Origin: Parafrankia discariae
GTDB lineage: Bacteria; Actinomycetota; Actinomycetes; Frankiales; Frankiaceae
Reading direction: 5' to 3'
Assembly: GCF_000373365.1 (NCBI RefSeq)
Contig: NZ_KB891181.1
Span: 1 to 64,000 of the forward strand
DNA length: 64,000 bases
The notes beneath the pieces were generated by a model. The model was not told the DNA's origin and did not search any database. It saw only the letters and a list, made by a program, of their open reading frames with translations. This document shows, piece by piece, positions 1-8,844 of the stretch (its first letter is position 1; each line of letters starts with the position of its first letter). Both the position numbers and the translations under genes were made by a program.

Positions 1-169
1 CGTCTGAGAACAGACACATCGCCAACGTCAGATAGGCCGTCACATGGGGTGGGAGTTTCCCGCCCCTGCGCCGCTCACCGACGCCGCAGGCCGCCACCGC
101 CTCGTCCACCGCGTCCCGCGGCACCGCCGTCACCAGCACACCCACCGACACCTGGTCCGGAGTCACCAT
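1..169 (-). mobile_element. IS4-family transposase, N-terminal part, cut by window edge
   Basis: An open frame reads leftward from an ATG at 169 to the window edge (56 codons). It contains VSVGVLVTAVPRDAVDEAV and LPPHVTAYLTLAMCLFSD, which match the N-terminal domain typical of actinobacterial IS4 transposases (a VPRD-VDE helix, then LP-HV-YL-LA--LF). The catalytic DDE part would lie outside the window, so intactness cannot be judged. A start a few codons upstream (GTG near 178) is also possible. Bases 170-282 probably carry the element's end, but I could not define an inverted repeat. Confidence is moderate because only 56 residues are visible. Confidence 0.7.
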
Positions 170-282
170 CGAAGCCACGAACCGTGACCAAACCACCCAG
201 CGGCACCGATGCCACGCCGCCACGCCGTACCACCCGCCAGCCACGAACAGCGAACATCAACTATTCAAGATCGACTTAAGCT

Positions 283-1656
283 TCACGGCATTGGGTCCGG
301 AGTGGTCGGAGCGGTGGCTTCGACCGGGGAATGCTCGGCCGTCTCGCTGAACGCCCGGGACCGCTCCTCCGCATCGGCACTGCCGGCGAAGAGCCGGGCA
401 TCGGAGAGATCCTCCGTGTGGGCGGCCGTCCCGCCCGGCTCGGCCTTGTTCGGCCCGACCTCGACGGCCCTGGCCCGGCCCAGCCCGTTCCGGCTCGGCC
501 CGTCACCGCCCCGTCCGTCATCGCTCGGCCTGTCCTTGTTCAGCCCGGCCTTGCCGAGCTCGACGCGGTGCCCGTTGGAACGCGCGCCGCTGTGTACTTC
601 GGCGCGGGCGCCGACCATCGCGTCGTCGATCTCGATCCGGGTGCGCGGCAGCGCCGCCGCGTGGTTGCGCCGCAGCCAGTCGACCAGCGCCTCCCGGACG
701 TGGCAGCGCAGGTCGAAGACCGTCGGCCCGTCGTTCCCGCTCACCAGCACCCGGATCCGCACGTGGTCCCCGACGGCATCGGTGACCTGCAGGACGCTGA
801 CCCGCCCGTCCCAGAGGTCGGTGTTCTCGACGATCCGGTGCATCTCCGCGCGCATGTCGGCGACGGGCACCGACCAGTCCAGGTCGAACTCCACCGCGCC
901 GAGCACGGCGGACTCCCGGCGGGTCCAGTTCTGGAACGGGTTGGTGGTGAAATAGGTCGACGGCAGGATCAGCCGCCGGTCGTCCCAGATGTGCACGACC
1001 ACGTAGGTGAGGGTGATCTCCTCGATCCGGCCCCACTCGTCCTCGACGACCACCACGTCGTCGACCCGGATGGCGTCGGTGAACGCGAGTTGCAGCCCGG
1101 CGAAGACGTTCGCCAGCGACGTCTGCGCGGCGAGCCCGGCGATGATGCCGACCACGCCGGCCGACGCCACGATGCTCGCGCCGGCGACCCGCACGCTCGG
1201 GAAGGTCATCAACATCGAGGCGACCGCGATCACGGTGATCACGACGACGGTGATCCGGCGCAGCAGGGTCACCTGGGTGCGGATCCGCCGCGCGTGCCGG
1301 TTGTCGGCGATGTCCATCCGGTAGCGCGACAGCGCCAGGTCCTCCACGACGAAGGCCAGCACGCCCACCACCCACGCGAGCGCGGCGATCAGCGCGAGGC
1401 CCAGCACGCGGATGGCGGCCGGCGTCCACGACTGCTCCACCGTCGCGTTCGCCGAGATGAGCAGGCCCAGAACGACGAGTGTCAGCCGGGCGGGCCGTCG
1501 CCCCCGTTCGGCGAGATCCTCGACGATCCGTGAGTGCCGGCCGATCCGCCGCAGGATCCGGTGTACGAGCAGGGACGCCAGGTAGCCGATGACGGCCGCC
1601 CCGGCCATGATCACGAGTACCGCGAGGTCGGAATCCGTGCCATCCATGGTGTCCAT
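283..1656 (-). CDS. MscS-family mechanosensitive ion channel
   Basis: Predicted small-conductance mechanosensitive channel that releases solutes from the membrane on hypo-osmotic shock. From the ATG at 1656 the protein is 457 aa. Hydrophobic segments near the N-terminus (LAVLVIMAGAAVIGYLAS, LVVLGLLISA, VLGLALIAALAWVVGVLAF, ITVVVITVIAVASMLM) precede the Gly/Ala-rich pore helix (VVGIIAGLAAQTSLANVFAG) and a beta domain (VDDVVVVEDEWGRIEEITLTYVVV, ending near PSTYFTTNPFQNW) that is diagnostic of the MscS family. The last 100 residues are low-complexity and charged. The frame stays open to 1860, but the longer N-terminus is unlike a membrane protein, so 1656 is preferred. Nothing upstream or downstream links it to other genes. 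Confidence 0.85.
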   Translation of the reverse strand: MDTMDGTDSDLAVLVIMAGAAVIGYLASLLVHRILRRIGRHSRIVEDLAERGRRPARLTLVVLGLLISANATVEQSWTPAAIRVLGLALIAALAWVVGVLAFVVEDLALSRYRMDIADNRHARRIRTQVTLLRRITVVVITVIAVASMLMTFPSVRVAGASIVASAGVVGIIAGLAAQTSLANVFAGLQLAFTDAIRVDDVVVVEDEWGRIEEITLTYVVVHIWDDRRLILPSTYFTTNPFQNWTRRESAVLGAVEFDLDWSVPVADMRAEMHRIVENTDLWDGRVSVLQVTDAVGDHVRIRVLVSGNDGPTVFDLRCHVREALVDWLRRNHAAALPRTRIEIDDAMVGARAEVHSGARSNGHRVELGKAGLNKDRPSDDGRGGDGPSRNGLGRARAVEVGPNKAEPGGTAAHTEDLSDARLFAGSADAEERSRAFSETAEHSPVEATAPTTPDPMP

Positions 1657-2319
1657 GCTGGAGAACGGGTCGAGCGCTGTCCGGTCCGCCACGGGCGAGG
1701 CTCCTTCGAATCGGGTGCGTATCTCGACCCCGTGCCCGTTTCGTCGTGGTCTGACCTGGTGACACCCTTCACAGTCCCCGGGAGGGGTGCGCTGACACGA
1801 GAGCATCGAGCGGCGCCGCTGTGGCTGTGAGCGTGCCGACGCGGCGCGTTCCTCATTCATCGGTGGCCGAGACCGGATCTACTTCCCGGTAGAGCCGGCG
1901 CCCGATGTGACGGTGTGTGATTTGCGTGTGGTTGACGTTCTGGCGCCGCCAGCCTTGTCCACAGTGCGTTTTGTTGCTTCTTAGCAGTCAATCCAGACTT
2001 TTGGCGGTGAAAATATATCCTCTGCACATCATCCGTTTTACGGATTGTGCGCATCCAGTGAGGCATCATCGTTGTGTGCCGTCACATCCGGTTGATCACT
2101 CGGCAGGCATCTTCGTGCCAGCCGAGGGCTCCCCTTGCCTGCAGGGTAGTCTTCGCCGTGCGGCCCTCCACCGAGGAGTGACGTACCGAATATGGGAAGG
2201 TCACGGGGGTAGCGGGGGCGCTGGACGGCGCATGGGCCGTGTCAGGTCGGCTGATTTGCGCGCTTGTCTCCCACGGGCCGGCATGTCGACAGGCCAGGGA
2301 AGTCCAGGAGGGGCGAGCC
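1657..2319. other. Intergenic stretch, divergent promoters expected
   Basis: About 660 bases between the leftward channel gene and the rightward acetyltransferase gene. No convincing gene is seen. The middle (about 1915-2060) is less GC-rich than its surroundings and holds a small dyad, ATCCGT-ttt-ACGGAT, at 2031-2045. Promoters for both flanking genes should lie here, but no confident -35/-10 pair is visible. Confidence 0.5.
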
Positions 2320-2841
2320 GTGAACACGGTCATGGTGAGGGCGGTCGTCGAGGGGGACCTCTCCAAGCTCAGCAGGATCGACCAGCAGATCTTCGGTCCG
2401 CTCGCGTACCCCTACTTCGTCCTGCGCCAGCTCTTCGACGTCCACTGGCAGGAGATCCTGGTCGCCGACGAGGGCGGCGAGCTGCTTGGTTACTCGATAG
2501 CCGTGCGCTCCGGATCGGAGAGCGAAACCGATCTCGCCCACTTCCTGGCCCTCGGGGTGGATGGCTCCCGTCGGGAGCAGGGCATTGGTCGTCGGCTGGC
2601 GAGAGAGACCCTCAGACGCCTGCGCGAGCGTGGCGTGCGTTGGGTGCAGCTGGCGGTGGCACCCGACAACTCGGCCGCGATACACCTGTACAGCTCGCTG
2701 GGTTTCGTGAAGACCAGGGACGTCGACGACTATTACGGCGAGAACGAGCCGCGGCTGCTGCTCGAACTCGACCTGACGTCATCACAGCTGTCGGACGGTC
2801 GGGAAAACGGCCATCACGCGTCGCGGACCGTCACGCACTAG
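2320..2841 (+). CDS. GNAT-family N-acetyltransferase (RimI-like)
   Basis: Predicted acetyl-CoA-dependent N-acetyltransferase, possibly acting on protein N-termini as RimI does; the substrate is unknown. The 173-aa product has the GNAT core: a beta strand with LGYSIAVRSG, then DLAHFLALGVDGSRREQGIG with the acetyl-CoA pyrophosphate loop RREQGIGRRL near residues 84-93, and the late motif VAPDNSAAIHLYSSLGFVK. The GTG start at 2320 is chosen because AGGAGGGG lies six bases upstream. The frame is open to 2239, but no better site is seen there. It is a single gene, with about 290 bases before the next cassette. Confidence 0.8.
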   Translation: MNTVMVRAVVEGDLSKLSRIDQQIFGPLAYPYFVLRQLFDVHWQEILVADEGGELLGYSIAVRSGSESETDLAHFLALGVDGSRREQGIGRRLARETLRRLRERGVRWVQLAVAPDNSAAIHLYSSLGFVKTRDVDDYYGENEPRLLLELDLTSSQLSDGRENGHHASRTVTH

Positions 2842-3133
2842 CCGAGGCGGTCCGCGCCTGCTCCCGGCTGGACAGCCGGGTCCGGCTCGCCTGGACGCAT
2901 CGTACGGAGAATCGTCCGTCGAGCGGTCTCGCTCCCGGTTTCGCTCTCGCGCGCGCCGTCGCCGTTCGGCACGGCGCTGTTTCTGTCACCGCCGTGCCCG
3001 TTCGCGGGTGGTTCGTCGCCGCGTGGAGGGCCCCCGCGCCTGCCCCCGGACGCGTCCCGGGTCCGCGGCCCGTCGCCCGCCCCGGCCACAGCCTGGTTCA
3101 AAACAGTGACGCGTGTAATTCGTGGGAGCCGCT

Positions 3134-3934
3134 GTGCAGGTAGAAAAGAGCAAGTACCCGATGGACGCCTCTGACGAGCCGCGGTGGGACGAGTTCGATC
3201 CCGGTGCCTACCACGCGCACAACTACGCCGTCCTGCGTGACGACGACCGGGAGATTCTCGAGGGCGTGCGGGAGTTCTTCGCCACCCGGGCGGCGGCCGC
3301 GGCCGCCGCCCGTTCACTGCGTGGGCTGGACGTGGGCACCGGCAGCAACCTCTACCCGGCGCTGTCGATGCTGCCCTGGTGCGATCGGATAACCCTGTGG
3401 GAACGCTCCGCGAGTAACGTCGCGTGGCTGAAGGAGGAGATCCGGTCCTACAGCTCCACCTGGGACCCCTTCTGGAAGGTGTTGACCCGCGAACCCGCCT
3501 ACAGCGGCGTGGCCGACCCGCGCCGGGTGCTGGCGGACCGGGCGACGGTCGAGCGGGGAAGCGTCTTCGACCTGCCCAGGTCCCAGTGGGACATCGGCAC
3601 GATGTTCTTCGTCGCCTGTTCCATCTCGGGCCACATGGCGGATTTCCGTCGGGCCTCCGACTGCTTCCTGAAGGCGCTGGTACCCGGTGCGCCGTTCGCA
3701 ATGGCTTATATGGAGAAATCCAGCGGATACCAGGTCGGGAACATTCGTTTCCCGGCGGTTTCGGTGGCGATGGACGATATTGTCGCCAGTCTCGACGGAA
3801 CGGCGACGGATCTGAAGGCCGACCGGTTCGTCGGCACCGAGAAGCTACGCGAGGGATACGCGAGCATGGTCCTCGTCCGCGGCCGTACCAGAAAGTGGGA
3901 ACCGGCCGCCTCAGTCGCGACCGCAGGCGCCTAG
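3134..3934 (+). CDS. SCO2525-family SAM-dependent methyltransferase
   Basis: Putative class I methyltransferase of the NNMT/PNMT/TEMT-like type, about 266 aa. The SAM-binding loop LDVGTGSNLYPALS sits near residues 65-78, an acidic strand end (LWERS) follows, and the N-terminus has the family-like segment W-EFDPGAYHAHNY. The GTG at 3134 is preferred because GGGAG lies just upstream; GTG 3122 and ATG 3161 are alternatives. It is the first gene of a five-gene block whose order matches the SCO2525-to-SCO2521 families of Streptomyces, known only as conserved families without assigned function. The methyl acceptor is unknown. A small-molecule or protein target would both be compatible. Confidence 0.75.
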   Translation: MQVEKSKYPMDASDEPRWDEFDPGAYHAHNYAVLRDDDREILEGVREFFATRAAAAAAARSLRGLDVGTGSNLYPALSMLPWCDRITLWERSASNVAWLKEEIRSYSSTWDPFWKVLTREPAYSGVADPRRVLADRATVERGSVFDLPRSQWDIGTMFFVACSISGHMADFRRASDCFLKALVPGAPFAMAYMEKSSGYQVGNIRFPAVSVAMDDIVASLDGTATDLKADRFVGTEKLREGYASMVLVRGRTRKWEPAASVATAGA

Positions 3935-3965
3935 CGGCCCGGGAACGGGAAGAAGGTAGACGGCG

Positions 3966-5798
3966 TTGGATATCCGTCCGAGGCAACTTCTGCTGGAGAT
4001 GTGGGAGTCGGCCGTCGAGTACTCGTACCCGAGCGGCGAGTGGAAGTTCGGCGGCCGGGCCGAGTCGAACTCGACCAGTGACGCCGAGCAGCTTCTCTGT
4101 CTCATGTATCCGTCGTACCAGATGACCGGCATGGAGATCGTAAAGCCGGACGAGACGGCCAAGGATGTCCGTGACGCGCTGAAGCGGATCGGCGACGCCC
4201 GGCAGATCCCGCAGATCATGGTGCAGACCCTCGGTGAGTATTTCGGCCGGTACACGAACGAGCGGAAGGCCCCGGTTTTCGCCGGCGGCTCCTACTTCCA
4301 GTCGGCCGGGCCGGACGAGACACCGACCCCCGAGCAGCAGGCGCTGGAGATCGTCGACTCCTTCTCGATGTCCATCACGCTGTCGCTCGCCGTTCTCGGC
4401 TTCGTCCGGGAGTTCCGGTCGACCGTTCGGCGTGACGCGCTGCTGGCCGAGATGCTGGAGCTGGAGAGGGCCGCGTCGCGCCGGCTGACCGCGTCGATGG
4501 TGGGACTGCTGCGCTGCTTCACCGTGCGGACCTTCACTCCTTATTCAGAGGAGGGCCGGGCGCTGTGCGACCTGGTCAACACGGAGCAAAAAGCGACCGA
4601 GAAGGTGCTCGACGAGCTCCGTGACGCGCTCGTGCCCGCCCGTACCTCGCTGCGTGAGCTGAAGCTCGGCGTGGAACTGGCGGCCGACGTCGTGGAGGAC
4701 GACGGTGTGCTGTTCGAGTGCGGCTGGTCCTGGGGCATCATCCGGGAGGCGCCGCCGGTCGAACTGGAATCGAACGTCGACGTCTACCAGGCTCCGGGCG
4801 TCGCGCTGGCGAAACCGTCCCTGTATTTCACCGTCGTCGCGCTCGACGGTATCGCGGACCTCTTCTCGGAACGCACCCGGAGGCTCGGCCTGATCAACCC
4901 GGACCAGGAGAGCCTGGTGGGCGCGTTGCAGCTGCGCTCGAATCTGGCCCGCATCTACTGGAGCACCATCGCGCGTCTCGGCCGGGGCCGCTGGCCCGTC
5001 GAGGAGGTTCCCTGGCGGGGCGCGGATCCCGCCGAGGAAGGGCCGGAGACGGACTACGACACGCTGCTGGCCGCCTCGATCACGATCGAGGCGCTGGCCA
5101 GCGAGCGAGCTCGGGACGTCGACATCGCGCGGATCGGGGAGGTACTGGCGGAGCTGGCCGTGCGCGGCCGGGTCACCAGACGGGCCAGGCAGCGCGAGCC
5201 CGCGATCGGGCTGCACGTCCCGGGCGTGCGGCTGGTGCTCACCGGAGCCGAGGACCTCGGGCCGCCCCTGGTGTGGCCGGTGGCGGACTTCTCGACCGCG
5301 CTGCTCAAGCGGGTGGCGCGGGCCGCGTCCATCACCCGCGACAGTGCTCTGCGGGACCGGCTGGTCGCCCTGGCGGACGAGATCTGGAAACGTCACGTGC
5401 GGCTCCGTCAGCTCGCCGACCCCCCGGGCGCCGGGCTGTGGGACGACACCAGCCTCCTGAACGTGCCGCCGACGGACAAGGGGCCGTCGTGGTACTTCAC
5501 CGAACGGGTGATGGAGGCGCTCGTCACGGTCGCGGCGCTCACCGACCGGCGCCCGTACAGTCCCACGCTGGCCGAGCTGGCGCTGGACATGCTCGCGGAG
5601 GCCGACCACCTGCACATGACCGAGCTGCTGCGGGAGTCACCGACAGCCGCCCTCCCGGCCCGCACCCAGCTGCACGGCATCGGGGCGAACCTGCGGCGAG
5701 CCCGGGAGCTGCGTGAACGGCAGCCGGCGACGTCGATCTCGATCGTGCAGGCGGCGTTGCGCGATCTCGACGCGCTCGCCGTGGCCCGGCAGGCCTGA
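3966..5798 (+). CDS. SCO2524-family protein
   Basis: A 610-aa soluble protein of unknown function with no signal peptide or membrane segment seen. It is mostly alpha-helical by composition, rich in Leu, Ala, Arg and Glu, with few cysteines and no recognisable catalytic motif. It starts at a TTG codon (3966), with AGAAGGTAGA upstream; no ATG or GTG fits the N-terminal sequence MDIRPRQLLLEMWE better. The family name is inferred from position: it lies between the methyltransferase and the variant P-loop ATPase, as SCO2524 does in Streptomyces. It could be a scaffold or a sensing component. The function stays open. Confidence 0.6.
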   Translation: MDIRPRQLLLEMWESAVEYSYPSGEWKFGGRAESNSTSDAEQLLCLMYPSYQMTGMEIVKPDETAKDVRDALKRIGDARQIPQIMVQTLGEYFGRYTNERKAPVFAGGSYFQSAGPDETPTPEQQALEIVDSFSMSITLSLAVLGFVREFRSTVRRDALLAEMLELERAASRRLTASMVGLLRCFTVRTFTPYSEEGRALCDLVNTEQKATEKVLDELRDALVPARTSLRELKLGVELAADVVEDDGVLFECGWSWGIIREAPPVELESNVDVYQAPGVALAKPSLYFTVVALDGIADLFSERTRRLGLINPDQESLVGALQLRSNLARIYWSTIARLGRGRWPVEEVPWRGADPAEEGPETDYDTLLAASITIEALASERARDVDIARIGEVLAELAVRGRVTRRARQREPAIGLHVPGVRLVLTGAEDLGPPLVWPVADFSTALLKRVARAASITRDSALRDRLVALADEIWKRHVRLRQLADPPGAGLWDDTSLLNVPPTDKGPSWYFTERVMEALVTVAALTDRRPYSPTLAELALDMLAEADHLHMTELLRESPTAALPARTQLHGIGANLRRARELRERQPATSISIVQAALRDLDALAVARQA

Positions 5799-5809
5799 GG
5801 GCCGCGTCG

Positions 5810-6730
5810 ATGATCGTGTTTGCGACGTCCGACAAGGGCGGCACCGGGCGCTCCGTGACGAGCTGCAACGTCGCCTACCGGCGCGCGATGCAGGGCAGCG
5901 ACGTCTGCTACCTCGACTTCGACTTCGGTTCACCCACCGCGGGCGCGATCTTCGGGGTGGAGGCGGCCGGGCAGGGCACGGCGAGCGGCGGTGGGCTGCA
6001 CGAGTACCTCGCCGGCCGGGCGGCCGAAGCGGACCAGCTGGACGTCTGGGCGCAGTCGGAGCTGGGCGGGCCGCGGGCCAGGCCGCTGGGCGCCGGCCGG
6101 CTCACCCTGCTGCCGGGAGACTCCGGGGGCGGCGAGTTCCCCGTCGACGCGGCCATGGCCCGGCGGTGCAGCGACCTGTTCCTGCGCCTCGACGAGGAGT
6201 TCGAGCTCACCCTCGTCGACCTCAGCGCCGGCCGCTCCTACGCGACGGAGCTGGTGCTGCGCGCCACGGCCGACCCGGTGATCGCCGACAAGAAGGCCCG
6301 CTGGCTGGTGTTCCACCGCTGGACCCGCCAGCACATCGTCTCCGCCGCCGGCCTGGTGTTCGGCCCGTACGGCGTTCTCGACGCGGGGACGGCCTGGGGA
6401 CACCAGCGTCGCGAGCTGGAGGACTCCATCCGGTTCGTGCGCACCGCGGTCCTCGAACCGGACTCGCCTCAGCTGTCCGTCCTGCGGCCGGAACAGTCGG
6501 TGTGGCTGCAGTCGTACAACACCAGCCTGCAGAAGCTGGCGGCGAAGCTGCGGATCGGCCGCAGCGTGATGCTCGGCTCCATCCCGCTCGACCCGGTCCT
6601 GCAGTGGCGCGAGCAGATCATCGTCGAGGACGACATCTCGACCACGCGGATCGCCAACGAGGAGACCGGGCAGGCGTTCGAGGAACTCGCGAAGCGCCTG
6701 ACGGACGACGGCGCGTGGGAGGGGCTCTGA
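5810..6730 (+). CDS. SCO2523-family variant P-loop (ParA/MinD-like) protein
   Basis: A 306-aa SIMIBI-class P-loop protein. The N-terminus MIVFATSDKGGTGRSVTSCN has the deviant Walker A of ParA/MinD/NifH-type ATPases, but the lysine expected in KGGxGKS/T is Arg (KGGTGRS, residues 9-15). The strand YLDFDFGSPTAG corresponds to Walker A-prime and LVDLSAGRS to the switch region (Walker B with D-SAG). A C-terminal helical part follows. In ParA-type ATPases the second lysine contacts phosphates, so nucleotide may be bound but hydrolysed poorly, or not used at all. Eleven bases separate it from the preceding gene, which suggests co-expression. It is not accompanied by parB or parS, so a chromosome-partition role is unlikely. 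Confidence 0.75.
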   Translation: MIVFATSDKGGTGRSVTSCNVAYRRAMQGSDVCYLDFDFGSPTAGAIFGVEAAGQGTASGGGLHEYLAGRAAEADQLDVWAQSELGGPRARPLGAGRLTLLPGDSGGGEFPVDAAMARRCSDLFLRLDEEFELTLVDLSAGRSYATELVLRATADPVIADKKARWLVFHRWTRQHIVSAAGLVFGPYGVLDAGTAWGHQRRELEDSIRFVRTAVLEPDSPQLSVLRPEQSVWLQSYNTSLQKLAAKLRIGRSVMLGSIPLDPVLQWREQIIVEDDISTTRIANEETGQAFEELAKRLTDDGAWEGL

Positions 6731-6735
6731 CGCAC

Positions 6736-7734
6736 GTGGAACCTTTCCCCGGCGGGCCGGCGAGCTCCTCCGGGGCCGCGGTGTTCCGGGAGACGAGCGC
6801 CGTCGAGCGCACCGCGGAGCTGCCGCTGGCCCAGCTGTCGGTCGAGGTCGGTCACTTCTACCCGGAGGACCTGACCGGTGGTGACGGCGCGTTGGCGGAG
6901 CATTTCCGCCGCATCGCGCCGTGGGTGGACCGGCCGCGGCTGGAATCCCTGGCCGGCGTCGCCGGCCGGACCCCTCGGGTGAGTACCTGCCTGCTGATCG
7001 ACGACTACTCCGACCAGGGGAAGATGCCGCCGCCCGCGGTGGCGGTGCCCGAGCTGCTCGCCGCCGCCGGTGCCAGCGGCGTCACCGTCGACTACATCGC
7101 GCGGGAGTCGGCGTGCACGGCCACCGAGCACGCGCCGCTGGCGCGCATCGTCGAGGGAGCGCTCGTCGTCGACCCGCCCTACGGGGCGAACGGTTCGCGT
7201 CCGCCGCCGGACGAGACGGGCTGGCTGTGCAACGGGGCCCGCTCGCCGTCCCCGGTCGGGGGCCGGGCGATGGGAGCCGCGGAGTCCTGGCGGCCGCCGA
7301 CGGAGAACGGTTCCCGCCGCCATTCGGTGTTCCTCGACGTGGAGCTGTGGAGCGAACACCGGGCACACCGGGTCTGGTCATGCGCCTTCCTGGCGACGGT
7401 GTGGCAGCTGCTGCGGCTGGGCCTGTTACGGGCCGGCGGCGAGACGGTGGTTCGTCCGGTGGCGGTCGATCTGGAGAGTCTTCCCGACCGGTGGGCCGAC
7501 CTCCCGGCGATCGGCCGGCTCACCCCGGCCCCCGCGCCCTTCTGCGCCTACCGGACGTTCTCCCTGCTCGACACCGGCTACCTGCCGATCGAGCACGCCG
7601 TGCGGGTGATCCTCGGTCAGGTCGGGGTCGACTCGGCCGCGCTGTCGGTCACGAGACGTCGCGCGGCTGCCGAAGGCGTTCCGCTGCCACCCGAACCCGC
7701 GGACCGACTCTCCTACCTCTTCCTGGGCCGCTGA
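6736..7734 (+). CDS. SCO2522-family protein
   Basis: A 332-aa protein of unknown function. It contains an ordered core (QLSVEVGHFYPEDL, STCLLIDDYSD, VTVDYIARESACT, VFLDVELWSEHR) that reads like an alpha/beta fold with alternating strands, and a C-terminus ending LPPEPADRLSYLFLGR. No membrane segment or named catalytic motif is seen. The GTG at 6736 lies a few bases after the ATPase gene, with a GGGAGGGG run upstream. Its TGA overlaps the next ATG (7734). The family name comes from gene order; the central segment looks conserved rather than low-complexity. Confidence 0.6.
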   Translation: MEPFPGGPASSSGAAVFRETSAVERTAELPLAQLSVEVGHFYPEDLTGGDGALAEHFRRIAPWVDRPRLESLAGVAGRTPRVSTCLLIDDYSDQGKMPPPAVAVPELLAAAGASGVTVDYIARESACTATEHAPLARIVEGALVVDPPYGANGSRPPPDETGWLCNGARSPSPVGGRAMGAAESWRPPTENGSRRHSVFLDVELWSEHRAHRVWSCAFLATVWQLLRLGLLRAGGETVVRPVAVDLESLPDRWADLPAIGRLTPAPAPFCAYRTFSLLDTGYLPIEHAVRVILGQVGVDSAALSVTRRRAAAEGVPLPPEPADRLSYLFLGR

Positions 7735-8828
7735 TGATGGCCCCACGCGCGGCGGCTGTTCCCCGGGCGACGGCCGCCCCACGCGCACCGAAGACGCCCG
7801 AGCCGGCCGAGGAGCTGGACCTGCTCGTCGGCGAGGTGCTCACCACCCTGCTGCAGAACTCACACCGGGTCGGCGCCGCCACCGCCGCCACGCTGTTGGA
7901 CATCGTCCCGGGCGGTCGGGTCCGCAGCGCGACCCGGCCCATGGCCCACGCGTTCTCACCCGACGTCCGGGTGGGGGTGCACTGCCCCCTCGCCACCGCC
8001 TCGGGCACCAGGGCCGACGGCGCGGGAACGGTCGTGGCCCGAGCGTCCGTCACCGGAGGCACGGTCCTGCAGGCGTCCAGCAGGGCCCGGCTCATCCGCG
8101 CCGTCGGCGAGCGGCGGCTGCCATGGTCGCACTACGTGGCGAACCCCGGGACCGTCGAGGTTGTCGGACGCAGTACTGAGGACGACCTGGCAGCGGGATT
8201 CCTGACGGCGCCGACCAGGGCATCCCTTGATCTCGGCGCGGTGAGCGGCCGGTTGCTCGGCCGTGTTCAACGTAGCCCCGGTATCGATCGGGTGGCCTCG
8301 TTGCGCGCACGTCGGACGAAACTGCGTTTCGCCGTCAGCTGGCGGTCTTTCGATTCGCCTCTGCTGCCACAATCAGCCCGTAGCGTCGAGTTCGTCATCC
8401 ACGACGAGACGCTGCGGACACTGAGGCTTCGGCTGGGCAGGTGCGATCCGTCCGACGCGGTGGCCGCGTGCGAGGATCTCGCCTTTCACGACTGGCTGCT
8501 GTCCACGGTGGAGGCCCTGCTCGACAACAGCCGAATCGGGGTTGACTCCGCGCCGGAGGTGGTGCGGCGTTTCCGTCCGGTGATCGACCGCCTGCTCCAT
8601 CTGTGGATGCCCGGCGCGCGGGTCGTCGAGGAGCTGGCCGAGGTCTGGGGCGCGCTGGAAAGACGGCCCGGCTTCTCCCGGGAGTGGGCCAGCCTGACCG
8701 GGCAGATTCGGGACCAGCTCATGCTGGCCGGGCTCGAGCCGCCGTCGGACCGGTCCGCCCGGGACCGGACCGCGGGGGCCGACCAGGGGGCCGCGCGGAA
8801 GACCTTGTCGGCGTGTGACAGGGACTGA
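7734..8828 (+). CDS. SCO2521-family protein
   Basis: A 364-aa protein of unknown function, translationally coupled to the preceding gene (ATG within TGATG). After a basic, proline-rich N-terminus it has an alpha/beta core with EVLTTLLQNSHRVGAATAA, FSPDVRVGVHCPLATASGTR and RSVEFVIHDETLRTLRLRLG. The C-terminus is helical (LAFHDWLLSTVEALLDN through EWASLTGQIRDQLML). No enzymatic signature or membrane segment is visible. It is the last of the five ordered genes and is followed after 16 bases by a membrane-anchored protein. The name is assigned by order and general character. Confidence 0.6.
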   Translation: MMAPRAAAVPRATAAPRAPKTPEPAEELDLLVGEVLTTLLQNSHRVGAATAATLLDIVPGGRVRSATRPMAHAFSPDVRVGVHCPLATASGTRADGAGTVVARASVTGGTVLQASSRARLIRAVGERRLPWSHYVANPGTVEVVGRSTEDDLAAGFLTAPTRASLDLGAVSGRLLGRVQRSPGIDRVASLRARRTKLRFAVSWRSFDSPLLPQSARSVEFVIHDETLRTLRLRLGRCDPSDAVAACEDLAFHDWLLSTVEALLDNSRIGVDSAPEVVRRFRPVIDRLLHLWMPGARVVEELAEVWGALERRPGFSREWASLTGQIRDQLMLAGLEPPSDRSARDRTAGADQGAARKTLSACDRD

Positions 8829-8844
8829 ACGGGGGAGGGCGCGC

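Noticed and set aside
1917-3143. 408-codon open frame overlapping the GNAT gene in another phase
   Set aside because: Arg/Gly/Pro-rich, no domains; the GNAT frame has a good ribosome site and motifs.
5810-6730. P-loop protein as a chromosome or plasmid partition ParA
   Set aside because: No parB gene or parS-like repeats are adjacent, the Walker A lysine is changed and the gene sits in the SCO252x order.
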